The notes: generated by a model not told the origin, from the sequence alone. Numbered from the stretch's first letter, positions 1-8,505 are shown. The stretch is 64,000 nt of DNA from Paenibacillus sp. FSL R7-0345 (GCF_038595055.1 NZ_CP152002.1:5674001-5738000), one strand, 5' to 3'. Made by a program: numbers and translations.

Positions 1-321
1 CGTGAAAAAGGCATTCTCCGTAAAGCGCTGGAAGGTGTACTGCCTGATGATGTGCTCTACCGCAAAAAAAGCCCTTATCCAAAAACACATAATCCTGCCT
101 ATCTGAACGCCGTTCGTACACAGATGCTGAATATTCTGGATGACCCGTCCGCTCCAATCCTGCCGCTGATTGATCCGGCCAAAATCCGCGAGATCGCCGC
201 CTCACCGGAATCCTCCAGCAACCTGCCATGGTTCGGCCAGCTGATGTCCGGTCCCCAGCTGTTTGCTTATCTGGCACAAGTGAATCTCTGGCTGCAGAAG
301 TATAATGTATCCATTGGATAA
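1..321 (+). CDS. asnB: Asparagine synthase (glutamine-hydrolysing), C-terminal fragment
   Basis: The gene enters from the left edge and is open from base 1; only the last 106 codons are present. The stretch RKKSPYPKTHNPAY followed by a helical tail ending NLWLQKYNVSIG is typical of the C-terminal synthetase domain of AsnB/AsnO-type enzymes, which amidate aspartate using glutamine nitrogen and ATP. The amidotransferase domain lies outside the window. A 9-bp perfect hairpin (307-329) spans the stop codon. The next recognisable gene is convergent. Which paralogue this is cannot be told from the fragment. Confidence 0.85.
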   Translation, partial: REKGILRKALEGVLPDDVLYRKKSPYPKTHNPAYLNAVRTQMLNILDDPSAPILPLIDPAKIREIAASPESSSNLPWFGQLMSGPQLFAYLAQVNLWLQKYNVSIG

Positions 322-329
322 ATGGATAC
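307..329 (+). other. Perfect hairpin across the asnB stop codon
   Basis: Arms GTATCCATT (307-315) and AATGGATAC (321-329) surround the loop GGATA, which contains part of the stop codon. No U-tract follows, so it is not a standard intrinsic terminator. It may protect the mRNA 3' end. The remaining bases to 598 hold no gene I can support. Confidence 0.5.
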
Positions 330-598
330 ACGCATCTGCAACTATAGATAAACATATTTAGGTCATGGGGGTATTATCCCTGATGCCCAGCTATGCAAAA
401 CGTCCGGACTATCCGCTATTCAACTGCTTCCCTTCATTTAACTAACTGTGTTTTTACCTGGCCAGGCCGGCTGCCGCTGCTGACTAACAAGCAGCTGGCA
501 GCCGGCCTTCCAGTGCTTCCCGGTCCATTCTATGTAGCTGATACCGTAGATGCTGCTGTCCCGCGGATCTCTCGCTGCGTAATCTCATGGGGCTATAC

Positions 599-1108
599 GG
601 GCAAAATCAAAGGCATTTTTGCCCTTCATTTGGCCCATTCGGGCGACGCGGGCAAAATCAAAGGCATTTTTGCCCTTCATTTAGTCCATTCGGGCGACGC
701 GGGCAAAATCAAAGGCATTTTTGCCCTTCATTTGGTCCATTCGGGCGGCGCGGGCAAAATCAAAGGCATTTTTGCCCTTCATTTGGCCCATTCGGGCGGC
801 GCGGGCAAAATCAAAGGCATTTTTGCCCTTCATTTGGCCCATTCGGGCTGCACGGGCAAAATCAAAGGCATTTTTGCCCTTCATTTGGCCCATTCGGGCT
901 GCACGGGCAAAATCAAAGGCATTTTTGCCCTTCATTTGGCCCATTCGGGCGACGCGGGCAAAATCAAAGGCATTTTTGCCCTTCATTTGGCCGAGTCGGC
1001 CTGCGCGGGCAAAATCAAAGGCATTTTTGCCCTTCATTTGGCCCATTCGGGCGACGCGGGCAAAATCAAAGGCATTTTTGCCCTTCATTTGGCCGAGTCG
1101 GCCTGCGC
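599..1108 (+). repeat. Minisatellite 1: ten 51-bp units
   Basis: Ten consecutive 51-bp units fill 599-1108. Each begins GGGCAAAATCAAAGGCATTT and contains TTTGCCCTTCATTTGG, with variation mostly in the last 12 bases (for example CGGGCGACGC, CGGGCTGCAC, GTCGGCCTGC). Within the unit, ATCAAAGGCA and TGCCCTTCAT can fold as an imperfect hairpin around TTTT, and GGGCAAAA can alternatively pair with TTTTGCCC. Because 51 is a multiple of 3 and the unit lacks stops in several frames, long artificial reading frames cross it on both strands. The array lies between convergent asnB and the aldo/keto reductase gene. Related arrays are at 9872-10268 and 37632-38140. Confidence 0.97.
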
Positions 1109-1195
1109 TGGCCCTCCCTCAGCCCCGATGTATCTTCTTTGTCCGCCACAGGCACAGTGGCGCCTGGTCCCGTCAACTTCAAGTACAGCACAAAG

Positions 1196-1235
1196 AGAGC
1201 AGGCCCCGTACGTTCCGGTACATAAGGCCTGCTCT
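1196..1235. terminator. Bidirectional hairpin terminator
   Basis: Arms AGAGCAGGCC (1196-1205) and GGCCTGCTCT (1226-1235) are perfectly complementary, with T-rich tracts outside on both strands (TTTGCTTT on plus, CTTTGTG on minus). It sits between convergent genes and would serve the aldo/keto reductase gene on the minus strand. Confidence 0.65.
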
Positions 1236-1302
1236 TTGCTTTGGCTGTCCACTATGGATTTATATCATCATGTACCCTTTTCCTGAACTTCCCCTGGCAC
1301 TC

Positions 1303-2139
1303 TTAGAAATTAAAATTGTCCGGGTCCGGTCCGAAGCGGTGGTTCTGGTTCAGGTCTTCAATCGCCTTGACATCTTCGTCGCTTAGGGTGAAGTCAAAGA
1401 AGCCGGCATTCTCGACAATCCGCTCAGCATGCACCGACTTAGGAATGGTGATAACGCCTTGCTGGAGATCCCAGCGCAGGACAATCTGCGCAACGGTCTT
1501 GCCGTATCTTTCAGCCAGCTCCTTGAGCAGAGGCAGATCCAGGTTACCCTGCATCAGCGGGCTCCAGGCCTCTACCTGGATGTCATGCGCCTTGGCGAAT
1601 TTCAGCACCTCACGCTGGGTCAGCAGCGGATGGAATTCAATTTGGTCGACCGCAGGCACCACGCCGGTATCGTCAATGATATCCTGGAGATGATGTACCT
1701 GGAAGTTGCTGACGCCGATGGATTTGACGAGCCCTTCCTTTTGCAAATGGATCAGTGCTTTCCAGGTATCCCGGTACTTGCCGGCCACCGGCCAGTGGAT
1801 CAGGTACAGGTCGATGACATCGAGGCCCAGCTTTTTGCGGCTTACCTCGAAAGCCTTCAGCGTCGATTCATACCCCTGATCAGGGTTTCGTACCTTGGTT
1901 GTAATGAACAGCTCGTCCCGCGGCACTCCGCATTCGCGGATGGCTTGTCCGACGCCTTCTTCATTATTGTATCCGGCTGCCGTATCAATGCTGCGGTAGC
2001 CTGTTTCTATTGCTGTCTTAACCGCATGGATAACCTCTTCGCCGTCTTTAGTCTGCCATACGCCCAGGCCCAGCCACGGCATAGTTGACCCGTCATTCAG
2101 CGTCGGTCCGCCCGAAAATGGTCCATTCAATTCGCTCAT
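1303..2139 (-). CDS. Aldo/keto reductase
   Basis: This is a 278-residue NADPH-dependent aldo/keto reductase of the AKR5 type (YvgN/glyoxal reductase-like), a cytosolic TIM barrel that reduces aldehydes such as methylglyoxal. The catalytic tetrad is visible as Asp52, Tyr57 (in SIDTAAGYNNE), Lys82 (ITTKVRN) and His115 (YLIHWPVAG). The cofactor-binding IPKSVHAERIVENAGFFDF segment lies near the C terminus, and the length is normal for the family. It stands alone: convergent with asnB upstream and separated from the cupin gene by a terminator. The exact substrate is unknown. Confidence 0.93.
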   Translation of the reverse strand: MSELNGPFSGGPTLNDGSTMPWLGLGVWQTKDGEEVIHAVKTAIETGYRSIDTAAGYNNEEGVGQAIRECGVPRDELFITTKVRNPDQGYESTLKAFEVSRKKLGLDVIDLYLIHWPVAGKYRDTWKALIHLQKEGLVKSIGVSNFQVHHLQDIIDDTGVVPAVDQIEFHPLLTQREVLKFAKAHDIQVEAWSPLMQGNLDLPLLKELAERYGKTVAQIVLRWDLQQGVITIPKSVHAERIVENAGFFDFTLSDEDVKAIEDLNQNHRFGPDPDNFNF

Positions 2140-2310
2140 TGTTAACCCTCCAAGCCTATTGGTGTGATCAAGCTTCTATAACCTTAAAAAGGGCCGAGTA
2201 ATCAGCCGGGTGCAATAAGATTATAACAGATTGCGGCAGCGCTACCAAAAGTGCAGTCCCGGGACGTTCAGATCTCAGCAGCTTACAGTCTGACCGGCAA
2301 CAACTGCACG

Positions 2311-2345
2311 AAAAAAAAGCGTCCGCTGCATCAGCAGCGAACGCT
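2311..2345 (-). terminator. Intrinsic terminator after the cupin gene
   Basis: On the minus strand a 12-bp stem (AGCGTTCGCTGC with GCAGCGGACGCT, one G.U) around TGAT is followed by eight T. It begins 6 bases past the DUF985 cupin stop codon. Confidence 0.9.
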
Positions 2346-2350
2346 CTATA

Positions 2351-2806
2351 TTATTTCTCGATCAGCTTGAAATCATCAAAGCTGAATTCCGGCGATACGA
2401 TGCAGGAAACCAGCACCGGCTCATCGCCGAGGTTCCGTGCCGCCTGCCATACGCCTGAGGGAATAACGACCTGCGGCTGCTGTCCGGCCAATACGTCGGC
2501 GCCAAGCACAACCTCAGTTACGTTCTCCGGCTGGCTGCCGTCGCCGCCCAGGCTAAGTACAACCGGGCTGCCGGAATGCCACAGCCAGATTTCATCGGAG
2601 AGCACGGTGTGCCACTCCGAGGTTTCACCCGGATGAAGCAGGAAATAAATCGAGGAAGCCGAGGCTCTCGCTCCCGAATAGTTGCTGCCGAGCGTTTCTT
2701 GAGGAATTTCAAAGGATGAGTTCCAGAGTCTCTTGTACCATCCGCCTTCAACGTGGGGTTCCAGGCCCAGCGCTGCTACCAGCGGGGAAATTTCTTTTTG
2801 CGTCAC
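2351..2806 (-). CDS. Cupin-fold protein, DUF985 family
   Basis: A 151-residue protein of the DUF985 (cupin_5) family, related to yeast YML079w. It shows the family landmarks HVEGGWYKR near the N terminus, SSIYFLL followed by SEWHTVLSDEIWLWHSG, and a late IPSGVWQAARN strand. The His/Glu residues of the central motif probably bind a metal or sugar-like ligand. Function in bacteria is not established. It is a single-gene unit with its own terminator immediately downstream. Confidence 0.88.
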   Translation of the reverse strand: MTQKEISPLVAALGLEPHVEGGWYKRLWNSSFEIPQETLGSNYSGARASASSIYFLLHPGETSEWHTVLSDEIWLWHSGSPVVLSLGGDGSQPENVTEVVLGADVLAGQQPQVVIPSGVWQAARNLGDEPVLVSCIVSPEFSFDDFKLIEK

Positions 2807-2905
2807 AGTATCTTCTCCTTAAAGTATCGCCGCATATAAGCAACCACTTAGATTTGGGTTTGCTTTTACTTTAACGGAATGTGCCGCAATTGTAAAACCT
2901 GCCGT

Positions 2906-3844
2906 TTACTTACCGTCCTTGCCTGCCCTGAACACCTCGGCGATCGCTCCGAGCGAGCCCAGCGCCTCAACCGTGCTGCTTGGCAGGAACACCTTATTGG
3001 CCGGTCCTTTGGAGATTTCGGTCAGCGCATCAAAGGACTGGTACGCCAGCACCCGTTCATCCAGCCCGGCAGTGCTGATCAGCTGAATCCGCGATTTCTC
3101 GGCTTCGGCTACAGCCTGGATGGCCTTGGCCTGACCAAGGGCTTCCAGCTCCTGAGCCTGCCGCAAGCCTTCCGCCTGACGGATCCGCGCTTCCTTATCC
3201 CCTTCGGCTTTGAGGATCTTACTCTGCTTGTCACCTTCTGCACGCAGGATCATATCCTGCTTGGCAGCTTCCGCTTCAAGCACAATCGCACGTTTACTGC
3301 GTTCCGCCTTCATCTGCTTATCCATCGCTTCCTGGATATCGAGCGGCGGCTTGATATCAATAACCTCGACGCGCTCAATCCGCACGCCCCACTTTTCGGT
3401 TGCTTCATCCAGGGCCAGCCGGATATCAGCGGAGATTTTTTCACGGCCGGACAGGGTTTCATCCAGCTCCAGCTTACCGATAATCTGCCGCATCGTTGCG
3501 GTGGAGATATTGCGTACCCCATACACATAATCGGAAATACCGTAAGTCGCCTGTTCCGGGCCGACCACCTGGTAGAAGATGATCGTGTCAATCTGCACCT
3601 GTACGTTATCCTTCGTAATAACGGTCTGCGGCGGAACATTGGCCTGCTGAATCCGCAGATCATGATACGTCCGTACCTGATCAATTACCGGAATCAGAAT
3701 GTTCAGACCCGGCGTAAGCAGGCGGTTAAATTTCCCGAGCCGTTCCACAACCCCCACACGCTGCTGGGGCACAACTTTGATCGTCAGTGCCACAAATACA
3801 ACTACAACTGCAATAATAATCACAATAATGATCCATGAATCCAT
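2906..3844 (-). CDS. SPFH/Band 7 membrane protein (stomatin/QmcA-like)
   Basis: A 312-residue SPFH-domain protein with one N-terminal membrane segment (about residues 4-22), the signature VPQQRVGVVERLGKF and a long charged coiled coil (about 170-260). The segment ALDEATEKWGVRIERVEVIDI is characteristic of the stomatin/QmcA branch rather than FloT. Such proteins form oligomeric membrane microdomain scaffolds. Its start overlaps the stop of the upstream NfeD gene by one base, the usual nfeD-SPFH pairing. An ECF-like promoter before nfeD suggests envelope-stress control. Confidence 0.93.
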   Translation of the reverse strand: MDSWIIIVIIIAVVVVFVALTIKVVPQQRVGVVERLGKFNRLLTPGLNILIPVIDQVRTYHDLRIQQANVPPQTVITKDNVQVQIDTIIFYQVVGPEQATYGISDYVYGVRNISTATMRQIIGKLELDETLSGREKISADIRLALDEATEKWGVRIERVEVIDIKPPLDIQEAMDKQMKAERSKRAIVLEAEAAKQDMILRAEGDKQSKILKAEGDKEARIRQAEGLRQAQELEALGQAKAIQAVAEAEKSRIQLISTAGLDERVLAYQSFDALTEISKGPANKVFLPSSTVEALGSLGAIAEVFRAGKDGK

Positions 3845-4278
3845 CAGCTAAAACCCTCCCATCGTTCTACTTCGATAATTGTGGAGCTTCTGCTTACGAC
3901 TCTGACTAATTCATCTTTGGCCAGCACCTGGCCGGATACTGCACTCCAGGTGTCGCCGCCGACCTTAACCTGCCCGTAACGCCCCGGCTCAAGCGGCTCT
4001 GCCACAATCCCCTGCCGCCCGATAATCTCGGTTCCCACATCCTTGAAACCGCGCGAGTTCTTGAACCGCGCAACCAGCGGCTTCGAGAATACGGTCAGCA
4101 GAACCGTCACCAGCGCGCCCGCTATCACCTGCAGCAGAACCGCCTCAGGCCAGATAAGCGATACCAGCAGTGCTGCCACTGCACCGATGCTAAGCCAGAA
4201 TAAATAAAAGGTAAGCGTGAACATTTCAATGACAAACAGAACACCGGCCGCAACTAACCACAGTACCCATGCAACCAT
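3844..4278 (-). CDS. NfeD family membrane protein
   Basis: A short NfeD-type protein: two or three N-terminal membrane helices (MVAWVLWLVAAGVLFVIEMF and following) and a C-terminal OB-fold (IIGRQGIVAEPLEPGRYGQVKVGG). It partners with the SPFH protein encoded next, with which it overlaps by one base. I chose ATG 4278, placed 8 bases after a GGTGA Shine-Dalgarno, over the in-frame GTG at 4293 that lies within that ribosome-binding region. That gives 144 residues. Confidence 0.9.
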   Translation of the reverse strand: MVAWVLWLVAAGVLFVIEMFTLTFYLFWLSIGAVAALLVSLIWPEAVLLQVIAGALVTVLLTVFSKPLVARFKNSRGFKDVGTEIIGRQGIVAEPLEPGRYGQVKVGGDTWSAVSGQVLAKDELVRVVSRSSTIIEVERWEGFS

Positions 4279-4312
4279 AGGTGATCTCACCACCTTCCGC
4301 TATATACTACTA

Positions 4313-4340
4313 TAAACGAATAAACCGGCAGCGCGTTGCA
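4313..4340 (-). promoter_or_regulatory. Candidate ECF (sigma-W-like) promoter for nfeD-SPFH
   Basis: On the minus strand TGCAAC (4335-4340) is followed after exactly 16 bases by CGTTTA (4313-4318). This resembles the sigma-W pattern TGAAAC-N16-CGTATA, with the core AAC...CGT kept. The -10 lies about 35 bases before the nfeD start. In Bacillus subtilis the nfeD/flotillin operon yuaFGI is known to be sigma-W dependent; the assignment here is inference. Confidence 0.55.
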
Positions 4341-4519
4341 TCATTTTTACCAATTGGGACAAAAGCAGGCATTTTTATTATATTTCGGGCTGTGGCAGGT
4401 TATGAACATAAATTCTTTTGTTATTCCGGCTGCACATGCGGTTCATGCAAAACAGCCTGCAGAGAAGTAGTGCTTCTCCGCAAGCTATTAGAAGTTACCG
4501 GTTGAGCTGATGTTATTTA

Positions 4520-6493
4520 TTATTTCAGCTTCCAGAGCGCCGGCGTAGTTGCCGGTTCCCAGCCGGCAAGTGAAGTGTGCGCCTGCAGACAGATATACGA
4601 CAGCCCATTATAAGACACTGTATCTCCTGCCTTATAAGCGGTGCCCGCTGCCCAGGCAGCGGCTCCCGGAGTCGCGGTAGCGGTAGCAGCAGGAGTAGCA
4701 GTCGGCGTTGGCACAGCCGTTGGTGCAGGGGTGACTGTGGCTGTCGGGGCAGGCGTTGCGGTCGCATTGCCGCAGACTCCGATTACCTTCCAAGCTCCAT
4801 AAGCACCGCTCAGATCCGGACGGTCACCCTGGTTCCACCATTTGGCTTCATATACATAGCCGGCATACGAGACCTGCTGGCCCTGAGTATACACACCGGC
4901 CGAAGTCCAGGCAGGCGCGGTACATTGTCCCGGAGTTGCTGTAGGCGTCGGCGCTACCGTGGCGGTTGGTGCCGGAGTTGTGCTTGGCTTCGGTGTAGCA
5001 GTTGGCGTTACGGTCGGCACTGCCGTAGGCGCCACCGTCGCGGTTGGTGCCGGAGTTGTGCTTGGCTTCGGTGTAGCAGTTGGCGTTGCGGTCGGCACTG
5101 CCGTAGGCGCCACCGTCGCGGTTGGAGCCGGCGTCGGAATCACCCCGCCGCCCAGTTCGGCACTGAGTTTATTCTGAAGTGTCCGGTTGCGGTCACCGCT
5201 CGTCTCCCAGAACATCGCTCCAGCCAGTCCCTTGGACTTCAGGTAGCTGATTTTGTAGCCCAGGGATTCCGCATCATCATAGCTGATATAAGTCTGATTC
5301 GAAGGATTATACAGATAAGGCACCTTGGCTACGTTGTTCCAGTATCGGGTGTAGCCGTTTTTGTTGATATAATTTGCTTCCAGATCATTGAAGTCATAGT
5401 TGCCTTTTTCCCAGGTGCCGGTTGAGGAAATGCCGGCCGATATCTGGTATTGCCCGTTGCCTGCAGCCGGTGCACCGCCCCAGCCGCGGCCGTAAAACGG
5501 CATTCCCAGCACGAGCTTGCTTGCAGGAACTCCAGCGCCCAAATAGGTGGTAACGGCCTTGTCGATATTATAATTCGCAGGCTCAGTAAGTCCGGTGGAG
5601 GCGGTGGCAGGGTCATAATACAGCGGCGCATTATGTCCGGTCGTCGTATTCCAGCTTCCGTTGAAATCGTAGGTCATGATGTTGATCCAGTCTACCACCG
5701 CAGCAATCCCGCTGAGATTATTGTTCTGGACATACGCCGGGCTGGCGCCGGAAGCGATGGTCAGGAGATAGGTTTTCCCGTCGGCGGTACCTGCCGCGTT
5801 CAGCTTTTCACGTATTTTTTGCAGCAGCAGCACATAATTCTGTTTATCCTCGGGGCGGTAGCTGTTGCCGGCTAACCCGCCGCTGACCGGATACTCCCAG
5901 TCCAGGTCTACTCCGTCCATCTGGTATTTGCGGATAAAGTCTACTGCTGAATTGGCAAACACCTCACGGGTCGCCGCCGTTGCCGCCACATCGGAGAAGC
6001 GGTTCGACCAGGTCCAGCCGCCGACGGAGATCATGGTCTTCAGATTAGGATTTTTCTCCTTCAGCTTCCACAGCTGCTTCAGGTTGCCTTTGATCGGATC
6101 ATCCCATTTGTCATCCCCGAAGCTTTTTTGGGCATCGATCCAGGGATCGCCCAGCACAATGGTGCCGTTCGGCACGCTGATTGCCTGCCCCTGCTCATTC
6201 TGGCAGGTCCAGGTGACCGGGTTAGGCCCGGTCGGGTCCGGATTGCCGTGTACCCCGTTCCAGCAGATGTCGGCAAAGGCGTAATTGATCACATTCATTT
6301 TGGTGGCATCGATATCCGTTACGTTAAATGCCCTTCCATAAGCGGCCCAGGATGCATAATAACCGACTATTTTATAGTTATTCCCATCGGCCTTAGCCGT
6401 CTTGACATTCCCGCCAAGTGCGGCAAAAAGCGTAATAAATAGTGCAGCCGCAAGCCCCAGCGCCACAGATTTCCGCGATTTCTTTTTTAGCAT
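4520..6493 (-). CDS. Secreted chitinase (GH18 with two CBM5/12 modules)
   Basis: A 657-residue secreted chitinase. Order: signal peptide (about 1-36, ending near AKADG), a GH18 barrel to about residue 445 with SVGGW and the catalytic motif DGVDLDWEYP (proton donor Glu200), then a long Pro/Thr/Ala linker of repeated PTATPAPTATV-like units. Two chitin-binding CBM5/12 modules follow, one starting near APAWTSAGVYTQGQQVSY and the other, at the very end, near AAGTAYKAGDTVSYNG. They are separated by a second linker. ATG 6493 is chosen because GGGGAGGT lies 9 bases before it and the hydrophobic signal starts there; an upstream in-frame ATG at 6523 is less likely. It would degrade chitin outside the cell and feed GlcNAc systems such as the 47.8-58.2 kb operon (inference). 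Confidence 0.95.
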   Translation of the reverse strand: MLKKKSRKSVALGLAAALFITLFAALGGNVKTAKADGNNYKIVGYYASWAAYGRAFNVTDIDATKMNVINYAFADICWNGVHGNPDPTGPNPVTWTCQNEQGQAISVPNGTIVLGDPWIDAQKSFGDDKWDDPIKGNLKQLWKLKEKNPNLKTMISVGGWTWSNRFSDVAATAATREVFANSAVDFIRKYQMDGVDLDWEYPVSGGLAGNSYRPEDKQNYVLLLQKIREKLNAAGTADGKTYLLTIASGASPAYVQNNNLSGIAAVVDWINIMTYDFNGSWNTTTGHNAPLYYDPATASTGLTEPANYNIDKAVTTYLGAGVPASKLVLGMPFYGRGWGGAPAAGNGQYQISAGISSTGTWEKGNYDFNDLEANYINKNGYTRYWNNVAKVPYLYNPSNQTYISYDDAESLGYKISYLKSKGLAGAMFWETSGDRNRTLQNKLSAELGGGVIPTPAPTATVAPTAVPTATPTATPKPSTTPAPTATVAPTAVPTVTPTATPKPSTTPAPTATVAPTPTATPGQCTAPAWTSAGVYTQGQQVSYAGYVYEAKWWNQGDRPDLSGAYGAWKVIGVCGNATATPAPTATVTPAPTAVPTPTATPAATATATPGAAAWAAGTAYKAGDTVSYNGLSYICLQAHTSLAGWEPATTPALWKLK

Positions 6494-6937
6494 GCTAATG
6501 TTACCTCCCCGGTTCATTTTCACAGCACATTGCCTTTCCTAAGCCCGGACACTCACCCCGCTCCCGGATCTGGATTCACCCTCAGTCTCTTTGCTTTTCT
6601 GGTAACGCTGTTTAAATCTTTTAATAGATTGGCACCTGAAAAAAAGCGCGCGAAGCCGCCCTGCAGGCCATTCTGTTACCTGTAATGCTGAAAGTCTGCG
6701 GGTTCATAAATCTTATCGTAGGATGAACTGATGTCAGGCAGGAGATAGGAGGGGAGTTAAACTATAGATAATTGGATATTTATGACACCATTAAGAGAAG
6801 AAGGTAATTCTAATTTTCAGGCATTGCGGCTTGATCCGCCAGGGGGAAATTTCTGTAATCAGGGGATAAAATCATCTTATGCTCAAAAATAGTCGTTGCA
6901 GAGTATTGCATTTGCATTTTTTTTGATGGGATAGCAC
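6494..6937. other. Intergenic region upstream of the chitinase gene
   Basis: About 440 bases lie between the chitinase start and the rdgB terminator. No gene is supported here. It must hold the chitinase promoter, but I found no convincing -35/-10 pair or CcpA (cre) box: TGGTAACGCTG near 6600 misses key positions. Confidence 0.6.
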
Positions 6938-6979
6938 ATAAAAAAGACCCTGACCGCCAATCAGGCAGACAGAGTCTTC
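6938..6979 (-). terminator. Intrinsic terminator of the gerM-rph-rdgB unit
   Basis: Minus-strand stem AAGACTCTGTCTGCC with GGCGGTCAGGGTCTT (three non-Watson-Crick positions) around TGATT, followed by a T-run. It starts 22 bases past the rdgB stop. Confidence 0.85.
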
Positions 6980-7000
6980 AATACTAAATCATATGTGGAA

Positions 7001-7642
7001 CTACCCGTTATTCCCCTGCTTCGCGGCCAGCTTATCCGTCAGCAGGCGGAGCGCCGTTCCGCGGTGGCTGATCTTCTGTTTCTCCTCCAGCGTCAGCTCG
7101 GCCATCGTCTTTTCATACTCCGAAAGGTAGAAAAGCGGATCATAGCCAAAGCCCCCGGCGCCTGCCGGCTCTGAGGTAATCCAGCCTTCCACTGCCCCTT
7201 CCGCTGTCAGCTCCGACCCGTCCGCCGGATCATAAAGGGACAAAGCACAGACAAAACGGGCCGTACTGAGCAGCGGCTGGCCGGTATCCTCGCCCTGCTT
7301 CATCCGCTCCAGCTCGCTTAGCAGCTTGAGGTTATTCTCCTCATCCTGCGCGCCTTCGCCGGCATAACGGGCCGAGTACACACCAGGTCTGCCGTCCAGC
7401 GCATCCACACACAGGCCGGAATCATCGGCGAGTACAGGGAAGCCGAGCGCTTCACCGACTGCCCGGGATTTCTTGAGTGCATTCTCGGCAAAGGTGGAAC
7501 CGTCCTCCACTACATCCGGTAGCTCCGGGTAGTCGAACATGCTCTTAACTGTCAGTCCGAGCGGCGCAAAAGCATGCTGGAATTCGCGCACCTTGCCCTT
7601 GTTCTTCGTCGCAACAATCAGGATACCGCCGCCGTTACTCAT
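7001..7642 (-). CDS. rdgB: XTP/dITP diphosphatase (HAM1/RdgB)
   Basis: A 213-residue house-cleaning pyrophosphatase that hydrolyses non-canonical purine triphosphates (dITP, XTP) to monophosphates. Family hallmarks: ILIVATKNKGKVREF at the N terminus, EDGSTFAENALKKS, LADDSGLCVDALDGRPGVYSARYAG and FGYDPLF. It follows rph by two bases on the same strand, as in Bacillus gerM-rph-ysnA, so the three are probably co-transcribed and closed by the terminator at 6938-6979. Confidence 0.95.
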   Translation of the reverse strand: MSNGGGILIVATKNKGKVREFQHAFAPLGLTVKSMFDYPELPDVVEDGSTFAENALKKSRAVGEALGFPVLADDSGLCVDALDGRPGVYSARYAGEGAQDEENNLKLLSELERMKQGEDTGQPLLSTARFVCALSLYDPADGSELTAEGAVEGWITSEPAGAGGFGYDPLFYLSEYEKTMAELTLEEKQKISHRGTALRLLTDKLAAKQGNNG

Positions 7643-7644
7643 AC

Positions 7645-8406
7645 TTATACCTCTTGGCCGGGCTGGCCGGAAGGGATTTTGAGCGCAATCGGACCGAGCA
7701 CTTCTTTTTGCACCGCGATCAGTTCATAAATCCCCTTCTCGCCGAGACCAAGCAGCTCGTCCAGCTCCTGGCGGGTGAACGGCCGTTCTTCGCCTGTCCC
7801 CTGCAGCTCGACAAAAGCGCCGCCCCCGGTCATCACCACATTCATATCCACCTTGGCCTTGGAATCTTCCTCATAGTTCAGGTCAAGCAGCGCCTTGTCT
7901 CCGACTACACCGACACTGATTGCAGCCAGGTAATCTGTAATCGGGAATACGCTCAGCTTGTGCTGGAGGGCGATTTTGTTAATGGCAAAAGCCATCGCTA
8001 CAAAAGCTCCAGTAATAGAAGCTGTCCGTGTACCGCCGTCTGCCTGAATAACGTCGCAGTCCAGTGTAATGCTGCGCTCGCCGAGTGCATGCAGATTCAC
8101 TACCGAGCGGAGCGCCCGACCGATCAGCCGCTGGATTTCCATCGTCCGTCCGGTCAGCTTGCCGCGTGCGGCTTCACGCTGGTTGCGTGTCTGGGTAGCC
8201 CGGGGCAGCATCGAATATTCGGCGGTTACCCAGCCTTTGCCCTGTCCCTTCAGGAACGGGGGAACCTTCTCGTCCACTGTTGCTGTCACGATAACCTTGG
8301 TGTCGCCCATTTCAATCAGTACAGAGCCCTCTGCATATTTATTAGTTTGGGTTGTAATTGTAAGCGGCCGGAGCTGGTCGCTGTTACGCCCGTTTGATCT
8401 TGTCAT
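7645..8406 (-). CDS. rph: Ribonuclease PH
   Basis: A 253-residue phosphorolytic 3'-5' exoribonuclease that trims tRNA 3' ends. Recognised by RSNGRNSDQLRPL at the N terminus, GQGKGWVTAEYSMLPRATQTR, the phosphate-binding region near RNQREAARGKLTGRTMEIQRLIGRALR, and DCDVIQADGGTRTASITG with the catalytic acidic residues. Conserved order gerM-rph-rdgB supports it. Confidence 0.96.
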   Translation of the reverse strand: MTRSNGRNSDQLRPLTITTQTNKYAEGSVLIEMGDTKVIVTATVDEKVPPFLKGQGKGWVTAEYSMLPRATQTRNQREAARGKLTGRTMEIQRLIGRALRSVVNLHALGERSITLDCDVIQADGGTRTASITGAFVAMAFAINKIALQHKLSVFPITDYLAAISVGVVGDKALLDLNYEEDSKAKVDMNVVMTGGGAFVELQGTGEERPFTRQELDELLGLGEKGIYELIAVQKEVLGPIALKIPSGQPGQEV

Positions 8407-8468
8407 AGTCTGCCTCCTGCATCTTGAGTAGCTAAAGCCGTAAAGAACGCGTCTGCCTTAGCGCGCGA

Positions 8469-8505
8469 AACGGATAACACCCGGGAAGGGCATTATCCGT
8501 TTTTT
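8469..8505. other. Hairpin between gerM and rph
   Basis: AACGGATAA (8469-8477) pairs with TTATCCGTT (8493-8501). The six-T run is on the plus strand, away from the minus-strand genes, so whether it terminates or attenuates the gerM transcript is unclear. Confidence 0.4.

Noticed and set aside
599..1108. CRISPR array
   Set aside because: The units are directly adjacent with no unique spacers, and no cas genes are in the window.
393..1386. Several long reading frames on both strands over 393-1386
   Set aside because: They are produced by the 51-bp period of the minisatellite, have no ribosome sites, and match no protein family.
4281..4505. 74-codon plus-strand frame ending CTCGSCKTACREV
   Set aside because: The Cys-rich end is suggestive, but there is no ribosome site, it overlaps the nfeD start and its promoter, and I recognise no family.
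6590..6620. CcpA cre box before the chitinase
   Set aside because: TGGTAACGCTGTTTA lacks the conserved A and terminal CA of the consensus.
8469..8505. Terminator separating gerM from rph
   Set aside because: The T-run is on the plus strand, opposite to the genes, so I recorded it only as a hairpin.
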